Positions 20,921-30,404 of a stretch of DNA of 45,942 nucleotides are shown piece after piece. The DNA is from Vitrella brassicaformis (taxonomy: Eukaryota > Sar > Vitrellaceae), in contig CDMY01000418.1 of NCBI GenBank assembly GCA_001179505.1, positions 26,899 to 72,840 of the forward strand. Direction: 5' to 3'. Each line of letters begins with the position of its first letter. Within the stretch, counting starts at the first letter, position 1. Under the pieces are notes generated by a model, which did no database searches, had not been told where the DNA came from, and saw only the letters and a list, made by a program, of their open reading frames with translations. A program made the translations under genes and the position numbers.

Positions 20921-23900
20921 CTACAAGTGCTTCTCCAGTGTGGCGCGGTCCACCGGTTTCGTGAGGATGTCTGATGGGTTGTCAGCTCTAGAGATGTGGA
21001 CCACGATATGGGTTGTCTGCTCGACGAGCTGGCGGACGTGGTGGTAACGCACATCCACATGCCGCAGCAGGCGGCTGTCCTTTTTGTTGGACGACACGTA
21101 GCAAGCACCCATCCCATCGTTGTAGAGCGTCAGCGGCCGCGCCACCAACACGTTGATTGTCTCGAGGGTATGGGCGAGGGCGTCGCCGTGCTTGGCGCAC
21201 TCAGAGACGCTCTTGAACTCTGTCTCCACTGTGGAGGTCGAGACCTTGGGCTGCGTCTTGGATTGTGCGCTGACGACTCCCATCATATAGACCCACAGCC
21301 AGCCTGACGTCGACCGTCGGTCCGCCAAGTCGGCGAACGATGCCTCGGCATACCCCACCAGCTGGGCGGGATCGCCGTTCTTGTCGAAGTGCAGCCCCAG
21401 ACTCTGTCGATGCTTCACATACCGCAACACACGCAACGCCGCATCATAGTCCGCCTGGTTCCATCGCGACATCCGTTTCGCCAGCTCCTTGGTCGGGTAG
21501 AGCAGGTCAGGGCGGGTGCCGGTGGCCAGGTAGAGGAGGGAACCGACAATCTGTCGGTAGGGCAGTTTGCGCTGCGGTGAGTGCTCCCACTCGTCGTCAG
21601 AGGGGAAAGGCTCGGTGCCGATGTGTGTGTTGGGGGCGATGGGTGTGGCGACGGATCGGCTGTCGGGAGGGAGGAACATGTCGACGATCTTGTGCGCGTA
21701 GCTGGTCTGATGGATGACGATACCGTCGTCCGTGTACTCGATCTGCAGCTCGACGAACTGACGCGCGATGCCCAATAGCTTCATCTTGAACTCAGTCGAC
21801 AACGTCTCCTTAATCCACTCCCTGCTCTCCGCCGGGCCCATCAGCAACGCATCATCAACGTACAGGTTGACATACAGGTCCTTGGTCTTGTTGTAGAAGA
21901 GCCCCCTGTCGATCACAGACTGGCTGAAGCCCACCCTCTTGAGGAAGGCGACCATGGTGTCGTTCCACAGTTTCGGGGCCTCAGGCAGACCGTACCATCC
22001 GCCTTTGATCTCGAGGATGTCCTCCCCCTTGATCTTGTCTGGATGGCGGGCGAGGATCTCGTCACACGGGTAGGCGAAGACGGGCTGCTGCTGCTCTGGC
22101 ATGGTGGTGTGAAGGAAGGCGCTCTCGACGTCGACCTGCTCGATGTCGTAGCGCTTCGCCAGTGCCGTGCTGATGAGCAGCTTTGCCGTGGCTGTGCGGC
22201 TGGTCGGCGCGTAGAGTGTCTCGTGTTCTCTCTCGTTCATGCTGCCGTTGATCACCAGCCGTGTCTTGGGCCGCCCGTCTGCCTTGACGACCCTGACCGC
22301 CAGCACGTGGAAGATCTGCGAGCCCACGGGGATCGTCTTCTTCTTGCGCCACACATAGGTCTTGTGCTGTTCCAGCTTGTCGACCTCCCCTGCGTCAGCG
22401 TCACGCCAGATCTGTTGATCTTCAGGGCTCATCTTGCGGATGATGCGAGGCGTGACCTTCATGCCAGGCATCATCTTGACGGGGCCATCTGCCGACACAC
22501 TCACGTTGGCCTCGTGCGCCCGAAAGGCGTGCAGTTGCTGGTCCAGTGGTGTGCCGGTAGCTCCATCAGCTTCATCCGCAACGAGTGCCGCACACATCGC
22601 AGCAGCTGCAGGGTCGATGGGTGGCGGTGCGCTCGTCTCGACCTCAATGCAGGCAGCCAAGTAGGCCGCCTCCGCCTCCACCTCACTCGACCTCTCCTTG
22701 GCTTTGTTGGCCGCATTCCACTCCTTCCTGGCCTGCTCTCTGAGCTTGGTGTCGTTCCAGGCTGCCTTGTTGGTCGCCCGCCGGTAGCGGCGGATCTCCT
22801 TGATGCGCGGCCGTTGGTACGCCGTGAGGTTGGGGTATGTCGCTGGCCACAAGATGTGACACGGATAGCCCCACGTGTTGAACGGCTTGCCCCGGTACTC
22901 GACTGGCTGGTCGTCACCACCAGCATGGCTGACGTCGCTGCGGTTGAGAGGGACGTCACCGGGCTGCTCAGCAGGGGATGGAGATTGATGGGTGGACGGT
23001 GGGTGGGTGGGTGGTGGTGCTGCCGATGCTTGGGCCTCTACAGGTACGGCTACGGCTAACTCGGCGTCCTCGCCCTCAGGACGCGCCGGCTGAGTCACGG
23101 GCTCAGCGGCTGGCTGAGTCACGGGCTCAGCGGCTGGGCTCTCGCCCGCCTCCACAGCAATATTATCAACAACAGCACGGCTCTCGCTGGCCGGCTGCAC
23201 CCCTCCTGACACATGCTCCCGCTGTACACCAGTGGCAGGGTGGCTCTCCTGCTGCCCAGAGCGACGCGTCGGATTCAGAGGGGGGATGGGGCGATGCCAC
23301 TGATATCCTTCCTCCTCAGACACATGTGCAGGAGGCCTCCTCAGCCTCTGAGGTCGCTCCTCGACCTCTAGCGGCACATGCTGCGATGGCTGCACTGGGG
23401 GCTGCTGCTCTAGTTGTCGCTGCTGCTGCTGGGTGGTGTCATCCTCCCCCCCAGCAGCACCCCCTTGGGCATCAGACGCCTCGCCCGCACCCGTCTTGAA
23501 GAACGGCAGCCCCGGGAAGGGCGATGGGTTGAAAGGGAAGTCGAAGTGATCGAACTTGACGTCGATGCCTCGGTAGAGACGCGTGAAGTGTCCGCCCGGC
23601 AGCAGCGGCAACACTCCCACTATCGGTATCATGTCCTTGTTGTCGGTAGCCCAGCCCAGAAACACTCCCGGCTCTCCCCGTGGATGCACTCGGCTCGCCT
23701 GGTGCTCTCGTGGGATGAGGACGGTGGCCCTGCATCCGAATGGATGCAGCTGCTCGCGGCGTGCGTCACGGCCATGCTCCACCCATCCACGTGGTGTGTG
23801 TGTGAAGCCATTGCGCTTGACGAGGGACGTCATGTTGTGGATGTTGACGGCATACTGCCAGGCATGCTCGCCGCACCTTGTCGCATTCAGGCCGCTCGTG

Positions 23901-24481
23901 CACAACGCCGCCCGTGCGATCTCCCCCAGCACGCCAATCGCCCTCTCAGCCTTGCCATGATACTCATGGCGATGTGCAGGGGTCACGATGGGGCCCTCGA
24001 TGTTGAGCTCGATGAGCACTTGACCGAAGGGTGCGCCGGGCTCACACAGCTCGCTGCCTGGGTCGACAGAGATGGCGACGATGGGTCCGTGCTCGCACTG
24101 GATGGTGCCCGTCTGCCGATGGAAGTGCCGCAACAGGTCTGGCGCCTGCGTCTTGAAGTTGGCCGGGTAGGAGACGACGAACCCAGAGAAGGCACACACG
24201 AACACCAGGACCAGTATCGTCATGGTGCCCAGCGGCCCCAGCTGGCTCCTCATGTGCCCCCAATCAGCGTGCCACAGCTGTGCGACGCGCATCTTTAACC
24301 TGTCGCCGGTAGCCAGTGCGGTGATGGACGGGCGCCTTCTTGGCCTTGCCTTCATTGCATGGTGGGCATGCTGGCTTGAAGGGGAGGCTGGTGACGGGTG
24401 TGCCGCCTCTGAGGGTCTTGGACAGACGCGGCAGCTCATTGAAGCCCTTGTGGCCGGCACAGAGGTGGAGGTCGACAGCAT
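20921..24481 (-). CDS. Copia pol: integrase, reverse transcriptase, RNase H
   Basis: 1186 codons. Integrase DDE residues are placed in HADWGHM (~Asp72), SVDPGSEL (~Asp140) and YHGKAERAIG (~Glu179). A Gln/Pro/Ala-rich linker follows, then the RVT_2-type RT with IEQVDVESAFLHTTMPEQ, WYGLPEAPKLWNDT and LYVDDALLMG (~874). RNase H has RRSTSGWLWV, STVETEF, NDGMGACYVS and RADNPSDILTKPVDR. The first RNase H acidic motif, usually GY-x-DAD, reads GYAEAS. The first ~50 codons before the integrase are probably out-of-frame sequence, since the pre-integrase is read in another phase. Confidence 0.9.
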   Translation of the reverse strand: MLSTSTSVPATRASMSCRVCPRPSEAAHPSPASPSSQHAHHAMKARPRRRPSITALATGDRLKMRVAQLWHADWGHMRSQLGPLGTMTILVLVFVCAFSGFVVSYPANFKTQAPDLLRHFHRQTGTIQCEHGPIVAISVDPGSELCEPGAPFGQVLIELNIEGPIVTPAHRHEYHGKAERAIGVLGEIARAALCTSGLNATRCGEHAWQYAVNIHNMTSLVKRNGFTHTPRGWVEHGRDARREQLHPFGCRATVLIPREHQASRVHPRGEPGVFLGWATDNKDMIPIVGVLPLLPGGHFTRLYRGIDVKFDHFDFPFNPSPFPGLPFFKTGAGEASDAQGGAAGGEDDTTQQQQRQLEQQPPVQPSQHVPLEVEERPQRLRRPPAHVSEEEGYQWHRPIPPLNPTRRSGQQESHPATGVQREHVSGGVQPASESRAVVDNIAVEAGESPAAEPVTQPAAEPVTQPARPEGEDAELAVAVPVEAQASAAPPPTHPPSTHQSPSPAEQPGDVPLNRSDVSHAGGDDQPVEYRGKPFNTWGYPCHILWPATYPNLTAYQRPRIKEIRRYRRATNKAAWNDTKLREQARKEWNAANKAKERSSEVEAEAAYLAACIEVETSAPPPIDPAAAAMCAALVADEADGATGTPLDQQLHAFRAHEANVSVSADGPVKMMPGMKVTPRIIRKMSPEDQQIWRDADAGEVDKLEQHKTYVWRKKKTIPVGSQIFHVLAVRVVKADGRPKTRLVINGSMNEREHETLYAPTSRTATAKLLISTALAKRYDIEQVDVESAFLHTTMPEQQQPVFAYPCDEILARHPDKIKGEDILEIKGGWYGLPEAPKLWNDTMVAFLKRVGFSQSVIDRGLFYNKTKDLYVNLYVDDALLMGPAESREWIKETLSTEFKMKLLGIARQFVELQIEYTDDGIVIHQTSYAHKIVDMFLPPDSRSVATPIAPNTHIGTEPFPSDDEWEHSPQRKLPYRQIVGSLLYLATGTRPDLLYPTKELAKRMSRWNQADYDAALRVLRYVKHRQSLGLHFDKNGDPAQLVGYAEASFADLADRRSTSGWLWVYMMGVVSAQSKTQPKVSTSTVETEFKSVSECAKHGDALAHTLETINVLVARPLTLYNDGMGACYVSSNKKDSRLLRHVDVRYHHVRQLVEQTTHIVVHISRADNPSDILTKPVDRATLEKHL

Positions 24482-24713
24482 TGATAAGGTTCGTGCGCTC
24501 CTGCTTGGTCAGCACCAACTCAGGCAGCTGCTTGCCCCCACCAGACTCACACTCATCGTCACCACACTCATCACCGTCGTCGAAGTGTCCATCCCCATCA
24601 TCATCATCCTCTCCGTCACCCGACTCAGCACTGGAGCACACCTCTACTCGCTCACGGCCCCAACGCCTCCAACGACATCGGCATCCCATCGCCCACTGCG
24701 ATGCCCCCACCAA
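24264..24713 (-). CDS. Copia GAG-pre-integrase segment
   Basis: A 149-codon frame. After an Asp/Glu/Gly-rich linker it reads LTKQERTNLINAVDLHLCAG, then HKGFNELPRL and CPPCNEGKAKKAPVHHRTG. This is the His/Cys zinc-binding module that precedes copia integrase. It overlaps the start of the pol frame in another phase. Confidence 0.75.
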   Translation of the reverse strand: MVGASQWAMGCRCRWRRWGRERVEVCSSAESGDGEDDDDGDGHFDDGDECGDDECESGGGKQLPELVLTKQERTNLINAVDLHLCAGHKGFNELPRLSKTLRGGTPVTSLPFKPACPPCNEGKAKKAPVHHRTGYRRQVKDARRTAVAR

Positions 24714-26168
24714 TCTGCTCAGCCCTGCTGTCGTCCTCCGACGTCCATGGTCTCACCGTCAGTCGATATCCGCCCGCCCAACACGTCAGGGGAACGACCC
24801 TCGTCTGCCGACGGCCGTTGATGTCGCACACGTGCCAGTACACGTAGGCCTCGTTGGCCCGCCCGGCGACCTTGTGCATACCCCCTCCCTTAGTGTGTAG
24901 CTGGCGCTCGCTTATCAGGTTCACTGGGCAGTCGGGGGCGACGTACACAGTCAGCTTCATCGGGAGCTCAGTGTCGTTCTTGTCGGTGACCATGAAGAGC
25001 GCCTCGCCTTTGCTCTCCAGCTGGAGGTTCTGGCCCTCGATGGCTGTCTTGATGTTGAGCCCTGGGGTCGGTCGCTCGGTGCCCTCGATGATGAATGATC
25101 TGTCCGTGACGATGTGCATCGAGGCGCCACCATCCACGGTGGCCTCGACCTTGCCTCCCCCCAGCAGCAGAGCGGCTCGCTCATCGTCAGACAGCACCGG
25201 CAGCTCCAGTCGATCCTTGTCGAAGTCGAAGTGAGCGTCTGGCGCGGCCGTGAAGTCGTGCCCGACCATCAACTCACACAGGGTGTAGTAGGCCGACTCG
25301 TCTGGGCCGGTGTTGGTGGGTGGGGATGGTGGATGGAGTGGTGTGGGTGTCTCGTCGGGTGCTGGTGCGGGTCCGGGCTCGTCCGAGACGGCAAGCCTGA
25401 CGGTATGGCCACCCCCACCTCTGCCCTTGCCACCACCCGTCTGTTTGGGAGACCACCTGGGTGGTAGGTTGGCGAAGCGGCCACCTCTCTGGATGAGCTC
25501 GGCTCGGTGCTTGAAGCATTCGTAGTACACGTGGCCTCCCTTGCCACACCGCGGGCACTTGTTCTCGACCGTCCTCTTGTCTATCTCCTCCTGCGACACC
25601 AGACCGTCGCTGGCCTTGGGCCTCGGGAGGCTCTCGTGCTTGCCGTGCCCTGGCGCCTTGTTGCCCCCACCAGACGCGTTGCCCCCACCAGACGCTGACG
25701 CAGAGGTCTGCTGCGTCTGCTGGCTCGCACCGCTGCCCTTGGGGGTCCACTTTTGGCCCCGGGGAGGCGTGCCTGACGCGTACGTGGGCTGGTTGGCCTG
25801 TCGGTTGCCGCCGCCGCCACCTTGTGCTTGTCGTCCTTGCCCCCCACCTGACTTGTGGTTGGCCACCATGGCCGTTCCCTGCTTGTCAGTGCCGCCGGGC
25901 AGCTGCAGGTAGTCGAGGTTGGGGTTCTCGTTCCGCTCCTGACGGATGAGTTGTGTGGACAGCTCCTCCATGGTAAGAGGGCGGAGGCGACGCAGGCCTG
26001 CTGCCTCGGCCTGGGGGTTGTTGTCTATCATGTCGCTGAGTTGGTGTCTCGCCGTCTTTATCAGCTTGACGTTGGGCAACATGTGAGTCGGCAGGGTGTC
26101 CTTGAAGCGCTGCAGGCGGGTCTCTTCCATGTCGAGTATGCCGCCGGCGTCGAGAATCTCATTCTCGA
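24652..26168 (-). CDS. Copia gag C-terminus, zinc knuckle and protease segment
   Basis: Continues gag (LQRFKDTLPTHMLPNVKLI). A Gly/Gln/Ser-rich linker precedes a CCHC knuckle CPRCGKGGHVYYEC (~25520-25560). A retropepsin-like region follows, with active-site triplet region VDGGASMHIVTD (~25110-25140), where copia elements usually have D-S/T-G. The domain continues through AEYVYW-like strands and ends at 24652. An upstream ATG lies at 26130, but the frame opens before it. Confidence 0.75.
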
Positions 26169-27358
26169 TCGTCCGAGATGTTCGTTGTGGCGATCTCGGC
26201 CGTCGGTGCCTGGGGGAGGGAGGTGAGCTTGTTGGCGAGCAGCTGGAGGTGGTGGTCTGCCTGTGGCTCCATGTGCCTGACCAGCGCCTTCCACACCGCT
26301 GTCCCGTTCCTCTTCTGCTTGGCCACGGTGCCGACGGTGGACGTTGCCATGTTGAAGAGTCGGACGTCGAGTCGTGTGCTGAGGAGGCCGTACAGCAGCT
26401 CTCTCTTGTCCTTCAGTCGCTGGCTGTCTGATGGGTGTGGGTCGTCGGTGAGGACCTGCTCCAGTCTCCATGAGTAGATGGCGACGCTTTCCATGTTCCT
26501 CTTCCACACACGCCACCTGCTGTAGACGTCCTTGTCGAACTTCAGCTCGGCAGGCGGGTTGAAGCCCTTCTGGTCCTCAGGGCTGCGCGACCGACTACGC
26601 CGCCTCGATGAGCGGCTGCGATGTCTATCATCATCACTACTCTGTGGACTCCCACTGTCCGCCCCAGTGCCACGCCCTGGGCACCGTGGATCGGCGCATG
26701 ACGTCGATGTGCGCGCCTGACGGTCGCGTTGGTCACTCGACCCCACAAACGCCGACCCCCCATTCTCAGCAGCTCCGTGTGCACATCGCCCCTGGCCGCC
26801 CTCGGCCCCCGCCACTGCAGGTGGGTGGACCGATGATCGGGCCTGGCTCCCACTCTGGGGCTGTGCAGTGCTGGCCGGCCGGCCACTCGCTGGTGCCGAC
26901 GAAGGCCACAATGGCTCCAAAACACGGGTGGTTTGAGGAGGTGGCGGGGGCGGGGGCTGGGCGGTGATATGCTGCTGGGCGTCACCCGGGTATGACGCCG
27001 TCGCAGCCGAGTGGGTGACCGCCAGTCGCTCCCCCTGCCCCTCAATGGGCGGGCCCGCCCTCTGCCGCCCAGCTGTGTTGGCAGCATTGAGGGTGGCGAT
27101 CCGCTCATAGCGTCGATGTCGACATCGCTGGACGTCCAGTCCGATGAGTGTCTTATAGTCGAACAGCTGCTGCAGCGAGACTGCGGTGGTGTGCGACTCG
27201 CCCAGCGTGACCGCCTGGATGCGACGCTCGATCTCTCGCTCTCGCTCCTTGTGGTACGCCAGATCGTTGTCGATGTCAGTCAGCTCTGCATCATGCAGCC
27301 CCGCCGCCCACGCCGCCACATCCTCCCTGGCCCGCCGTGCTATCTGATCATCCGCCAC
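26159..27358 (-). CDS. Copia gag, N-terminal segment
   Basis: An open frame of ~400 codons preceded by no in-frame ATG: the first codons are GTG-GCG-GAT, so the true start may be downstream or spliced. It carries a coiled stretch (KEREREIERRIQAV), an Arg/Ser-rich linker, and a gag core with FDKDVYSRWRVWKRNMESVA, then RELLYGLLSTRLDVRLFNMA. It stops at 26159, exactly where the next frame continues with ENEILDAGGILDMEETRLQR. Confidence 0.75.
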   Translation of the reverse strand: MADDQIARRAREDVAAWAAGLHDAELTDIDNDLAYHKEREREIERRIQAVTLGESHTTAVSLQQLFDYKTLIGLDVQRCRHRRYERIATLNAANTAGRQRAGPPIEGQGERLAVTHSAATASYPGDAQQHITAQPPPPPPPQTTRVLEPLWPSSAPASGRPASTAQPQSGSQARSSVHPPAVAGAEGGQGRCAHGAAENGGSAFVGSSDQRDRQARTSTSCADPRCPGRGTGADSGSPQSSDDDRHRSRSSRRRSRSRSPEDQKGFNPPAELKFDKDVYSRWRVWKRNMESVAIYSWRLEQVLTDDPHPSDSQRLKDKRELLYGLLSTRLDVRLFNMATSTVGTVAKQKRNGTAVWKALVRHMEPQADHHLQLLANKLTSLPQAPTAEIATTNISDDRE

Positions 27359-27412
27359 CGCAGTGGGGCGATGGTGGTGCCCGATGGCTGGCTGTAGGGG
27401 TGTGTTGCTAAG

Positions 27413-28110
27413 GGGTTCGGTTCACGCTATAGAGATAGCGCCTACTCGATGCTCTACTGACGACACTTCTCGATGGGAGACACTCACGATTCAACGACAG
27501 GCACACGCACACGATAAGGTCTCACGAGGTCACAAGCAGTCACACACGGCACTGCACCACACCTGCTGACGACGGCAGGCTCTGACACGACTAATACACA
27601 CACTCACTCACTCACTCACTCACGACAACTGCTGAGGCCAGCAGCCTCGGCAACACAGCTCTCCGTCTGCTTCTTGGCACGCCTTGACGCCTCGGGCTTG
27701 GTTGGTTTGACTTCCTTCTTCAACAATCAAGCAGGCAGCTTCACAGTCAGTGGGTAGGAGTCGCCGAAGGGATGAGGATGGCTGGAATCGGTGAAAAATC
27801 GACAAGTACCGAAAACATCAACGAATCGGCACTTTCGTCCTTCGGGATGACCGGAAAAAGCCGTAATGCCCAGCCAGGGGCCAATCGGAGCGCCAGCTCT
27901 CGCTCTGGAGCCTTTCGTCCCGCTCCGGCGCCGTTCGCCTCTCGCTCTGGAGCGCGAGGCCTGTCGCTCTGGAGCGGCAGGAGTCGTTTAACGAGACTCT
28001 AACTCTGATTCTCGACGTCATTTCCTGTTGTTTCGTACTATTGCCGCCGCTGCGACGCTGGTGGGCCTTCCCTCCCTTTCTAGCGAAGCATTATCCATTA
28101 TCACTGATTG
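27413..28110 (-). repeat. R1 interspersed repeat, right copy (minus orientation)
   Basis: Inverted relative to 19033-19593 and longer: it includes a further ~135 bp (27413-27547) with a CGCTATAGAGATAGCG palindrome that is also in the 39.7-40.26 kb copy. Contains an ACTC tetranucleotide run at 27600-27623. It ends ~55 bp upstream of the gag frame, the position expected of a 5' LTR. Confidence 0.75.
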
Positions 28111-28428
28111 GCGTTGCTGCGACAATAAAAGCCGCCGCTGTGTACTTCATTGGAAAAGCTGGCCCGAGGGATTCAAAATCTATACAGCACCACGCCCAGG
28201 AAGTGGGGACAAGGCGATTTAGCGACTTGCCGACATACAGCAACACCAAATCCCGCATGTCCCAGGGCCCTAATGCTGAGATATTTGTTATTCCTGCCAT
28301 CTTATCCGACAACTCTTCTCGTGCCTTATGCCTCTTCGTGTCCAGACGCATACATAGATAGACACAGCTACAAAAGGGAGAAGGACATGTGTTCTTTTAC
28401 TCATCGCATGGCTGGTGTGATCGACGTA
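27666..28428 (+). repeat. 763-bp segment duplicated across the assembly gap, copy 1
   Basis: Matches 28729-29491 without indels; three substitutions were seen (27878, 27888, 27970). It ends exactly at the run of N and its partner begins exactly after it, so this is probably an unmerged contig overlap. Confidence 0.85.
28041..28361 (+). pseudogene. 5' fragment related to the GT64 gene, copy 1
   Basis: A 106-codon frame whose signal-anchor (SLIGVAATIKAAAVYFIG) and following PNAEIFVIPAILSDNSS parallel SLIAFAATITTAAVYFIN and SAAIFVAPPILASNSS of the GT64 gene at 30.4 kb. The frame stops after ~106 codons and no catalytic domain follows before the gap. Confidence 0.5.
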
Positions 28429-28728
28429 NNNNNNNNNNNNNNNNNNNNNNNNNNNNNNNNNNNNNNNNNNNNNNNNNNNNNNNNNNNNNNNNNNNNNNNN
28501 NNNNNNNNNNNNNNNNNNNNNNNNNNNNNNNNNNNNNNNNNNNNNNNNNNNNNNNNNNNNNNNNNNNNNNNNNNNNNNNNNNNNNNNNNNNNNNNNNNNN
28601 NNNNNNNNNNNNNNNNNNNNNNNNNNNNNNNNNNNNNNNNNNNNNNNNNNNNNNNNNNNNNNNNNNNNNNNNNNNNNNNNNNNNNNNNNNNNNNNNNNNN
28701 NNNNNNNNNNNNNNNNNNNNNNNNNNNN
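28429..28728. other. Assembly gap (300 N)
   Basis: Exactly 300 N, a conventional placeholder length. The true distance is unknown and may be negative, because the flanks duplicate each other. Confidence 0.95.
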
Positions 28729-29491
28729 TCTGCTTCTTGGCACGCCTTGACGCCTCGGGCTTGGTTGGTTTGACTTCCTTCTTCAACAATCAAGCAGGCA
28801 GCTTCACAGTCAGTGGGTAGGAGTCGCCGAAGGGATGAGGATGGCTGGAATCGGTGAAAAATCGACAAGTACCGAAAACATCAACGAATCGGCACTTTCG
28901 TCCTTCGGGATGACCGGAAAAAGCCGTAATGCCCAGCCAGTGGCCAATCGTAGCGCCAGCTCTCGCTCTGGAGCCTTTCGTCCCGCTCCGGCGCCGTTCG
29001 CCTCTCGCTCTGGAGCGCGAGGCCTGTCGCTCCGGAGCGGCAGGAGTCGTTTAACGAGACTCTAACTCTGATTCTCGACGTCATTTCCTGTTGTTTCGTA
29101 CTATTGCCGCCGCTGCGACGCTGGTGGGCCTTCCCTCCCTTTCTAGCGAAGCATTATCCATTATCACTGATTGGCGTTGCTGCGACAATAAAAGCCGCCG
29201 CTGTGTACTTCATTGGAAAAGCTGGCCCGAGGGATTCAAAATCTATACAGCACCACGCCCAGGAAGTGGGGACAAGGCGATTTAGCGACTTGCCGACATA
29301 CAGCAACACCAAATCCCGCATGTCCCAGGGCCCTAATGCTGAGATATTTGTTATTCCTGCCATCTTATCCGACAACTCTTCTCGTGCCTTATGCCTCTTC
29401 GTGTCCAGACGCATACATAGATAGACACAGCTACAAAAGGGAGAAGGACATGTGTTCTTTTACTCATCGCATGGCTGGTGTGATCGACGTA
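28729..29491 (+). repeat. 763-bp segment duplicated across the assembly gap, copy 2
   Basis: Partner of 27666-28428. At all three differing sites this copy agrees with the left R1 copy at 19.0-19.6 kb rather than with copy 1. It continues past 29491 into unique sequence. Confidence 0.85.
29104..29424 (+). pseudogene. 5' fragment related to the GT64 gene, copy 2
   Basis: Same 106-codon frame as 28041-28361, with the same stop. It lies ~1 kb upstream of the complete GT64 gene. If the gap duplication is an artefact, only one such fragment is real. Confidence 0.5.
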
Positions 29492-29705
29492 TTTGCTGGA
29501 CACATGCATTCTTCGTCAAACGCACAGTCGCCTCAATCATTTGGGGGGTGTCGCGCTCACCTTGCCTGGGAGCCTTACTTGTCCAGGGGAGCAGCTTGTC
29601 CAAGGGACGTGGCTGTCGTGCAAAGGTTCTTCTATCTCGGGCTGAGGAGGCCCCGTCGCTTCGCGGGGCTTTCCCCTGCAAATCGCACATCGTTGTAGCC
29701 GTCCG

Positions 29706-30206
29706 GTGGAGGCGGATGCAGCGGCGAGATTTTCGAGGCTTCATTCGGTCATACAGAGGAGAGTTTCCTCCTTCTTTGTCATGAGTTGCCCTCCTCCGTC
29801 GGGGGGTCGGGACTCGCTCCGTGTCGCGCGAGATGCATTCAAATCCCCCAAGCTCGCACGGATGCCCCCAAGCTCGCAGCGGGGCCATCAAAAAGACGGG
29901 TGCAACTTCACCATCGTCCCACTGTCGGCGGAGAGCTACGGACGGTGGGGGGACGAGGCGGCTGCTCTTCTCAACCGTATGGCCCGGCACATGCGGCCAC
30001 CTGTCTATATGGAGGAGGGCGACGTGGAGTTTTTCCGCGAGACAGCAGTGGAGAGGTGGTGGGCTCGACTTAGTGTGCTGCTGCAGAAGGGCAACGCACA
30101 CATGGTGCGGAGCAGGGCGTGGCGGGCAAGCAGGTGGAATGGGCAGGAGAGGGCGGGTTTTGCTGAGGGGCTGTTGCTAGAGCGGGAGCCTTTCCACCCT
30201 CGTTGA
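29706..30206 (+). mobile_element. Remnant of a mobile-element ORF (C-terminal part)
   Basis: The frame ends FTIVPLSAESYGRWGDEAAA, then ERWWARLSVLLQKGNAHMV. This resembles the C-terminal tail often found in reverse-transcriptase-type repeat proteins of algae and oomycetes (a YG-WG-EA stretch followed by W-x-RLSV-LQ-GNA). Family placement is from memory and tentative. The N-terminal half overlaps the ~110-bp repeat at 29780-29893. A matching preceding segment survives at 32264-32740 on the other strand. Confidence 0.4.
29780..29893 (+). repeat. ~110-bp dispersed repeat, copy 1
   Basis: Begins ATGAGTTGCCCTCCTCCGTC and includes GGGGGGTCGGGACTCGCTCC and repeated CCCCCAAGCTCGCA. Closely matched by 32905-33016 in the same orientation. 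Confidence 0.8.
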
Positions 30207-30404
30207 TTGCAGGGGGTGGGTGGGTGGGCGTGCATGGGTAGGTAGCGAATGCTTTGATTGTTGTTGTCAATAGTTTGGATGCGAACATGTAATCGACCGT
30301 CCCAGCGCATGGACACACGGACAATCTTACCCTTAACCACCACCACCAAAAGACGGGTAAGAGCGTGCCTCCGCTCGCTAAAAGCTCGCGAAGTCCAGAG
30401 GATA

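Larger units (their letters stand above)
20921..27413 (-). mobile_element. Ty1/copia LTR-type retrotransposon, frame-disrupted
   Basis: Minus-strand order gag, CCHC knuckle, aspartic protease, GAG-pre-integrase, integrase, reverse transcriptase, RNase H identifies the Pseudoviridae/copia order (integrase before RT). The coding region is spread over four segments: 27358-26159, ~26168-24652, ~24713-24264 and 24481-20921. Each junction needs a +1 shift. No target-site duplication or direct LTR pair could be located; inverted R1 repeats flank it instead. Recent insertion is suggested by the intact 1186-codon pol frame. Confidence 0.9.

Noticed and set aside
22043-23059. 338-aa plus-strand ORF, and 23414-24298 (294 aa)
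   Set aside because: Antisense shadows of the copia pol frame in GC-rich DNA; the minus strand has full domain support.
19033-28110. R1 copies as conventional LTRs of the copia element
   Set aside because: They are in inverted orientation; a standard LTR pair must be direct.
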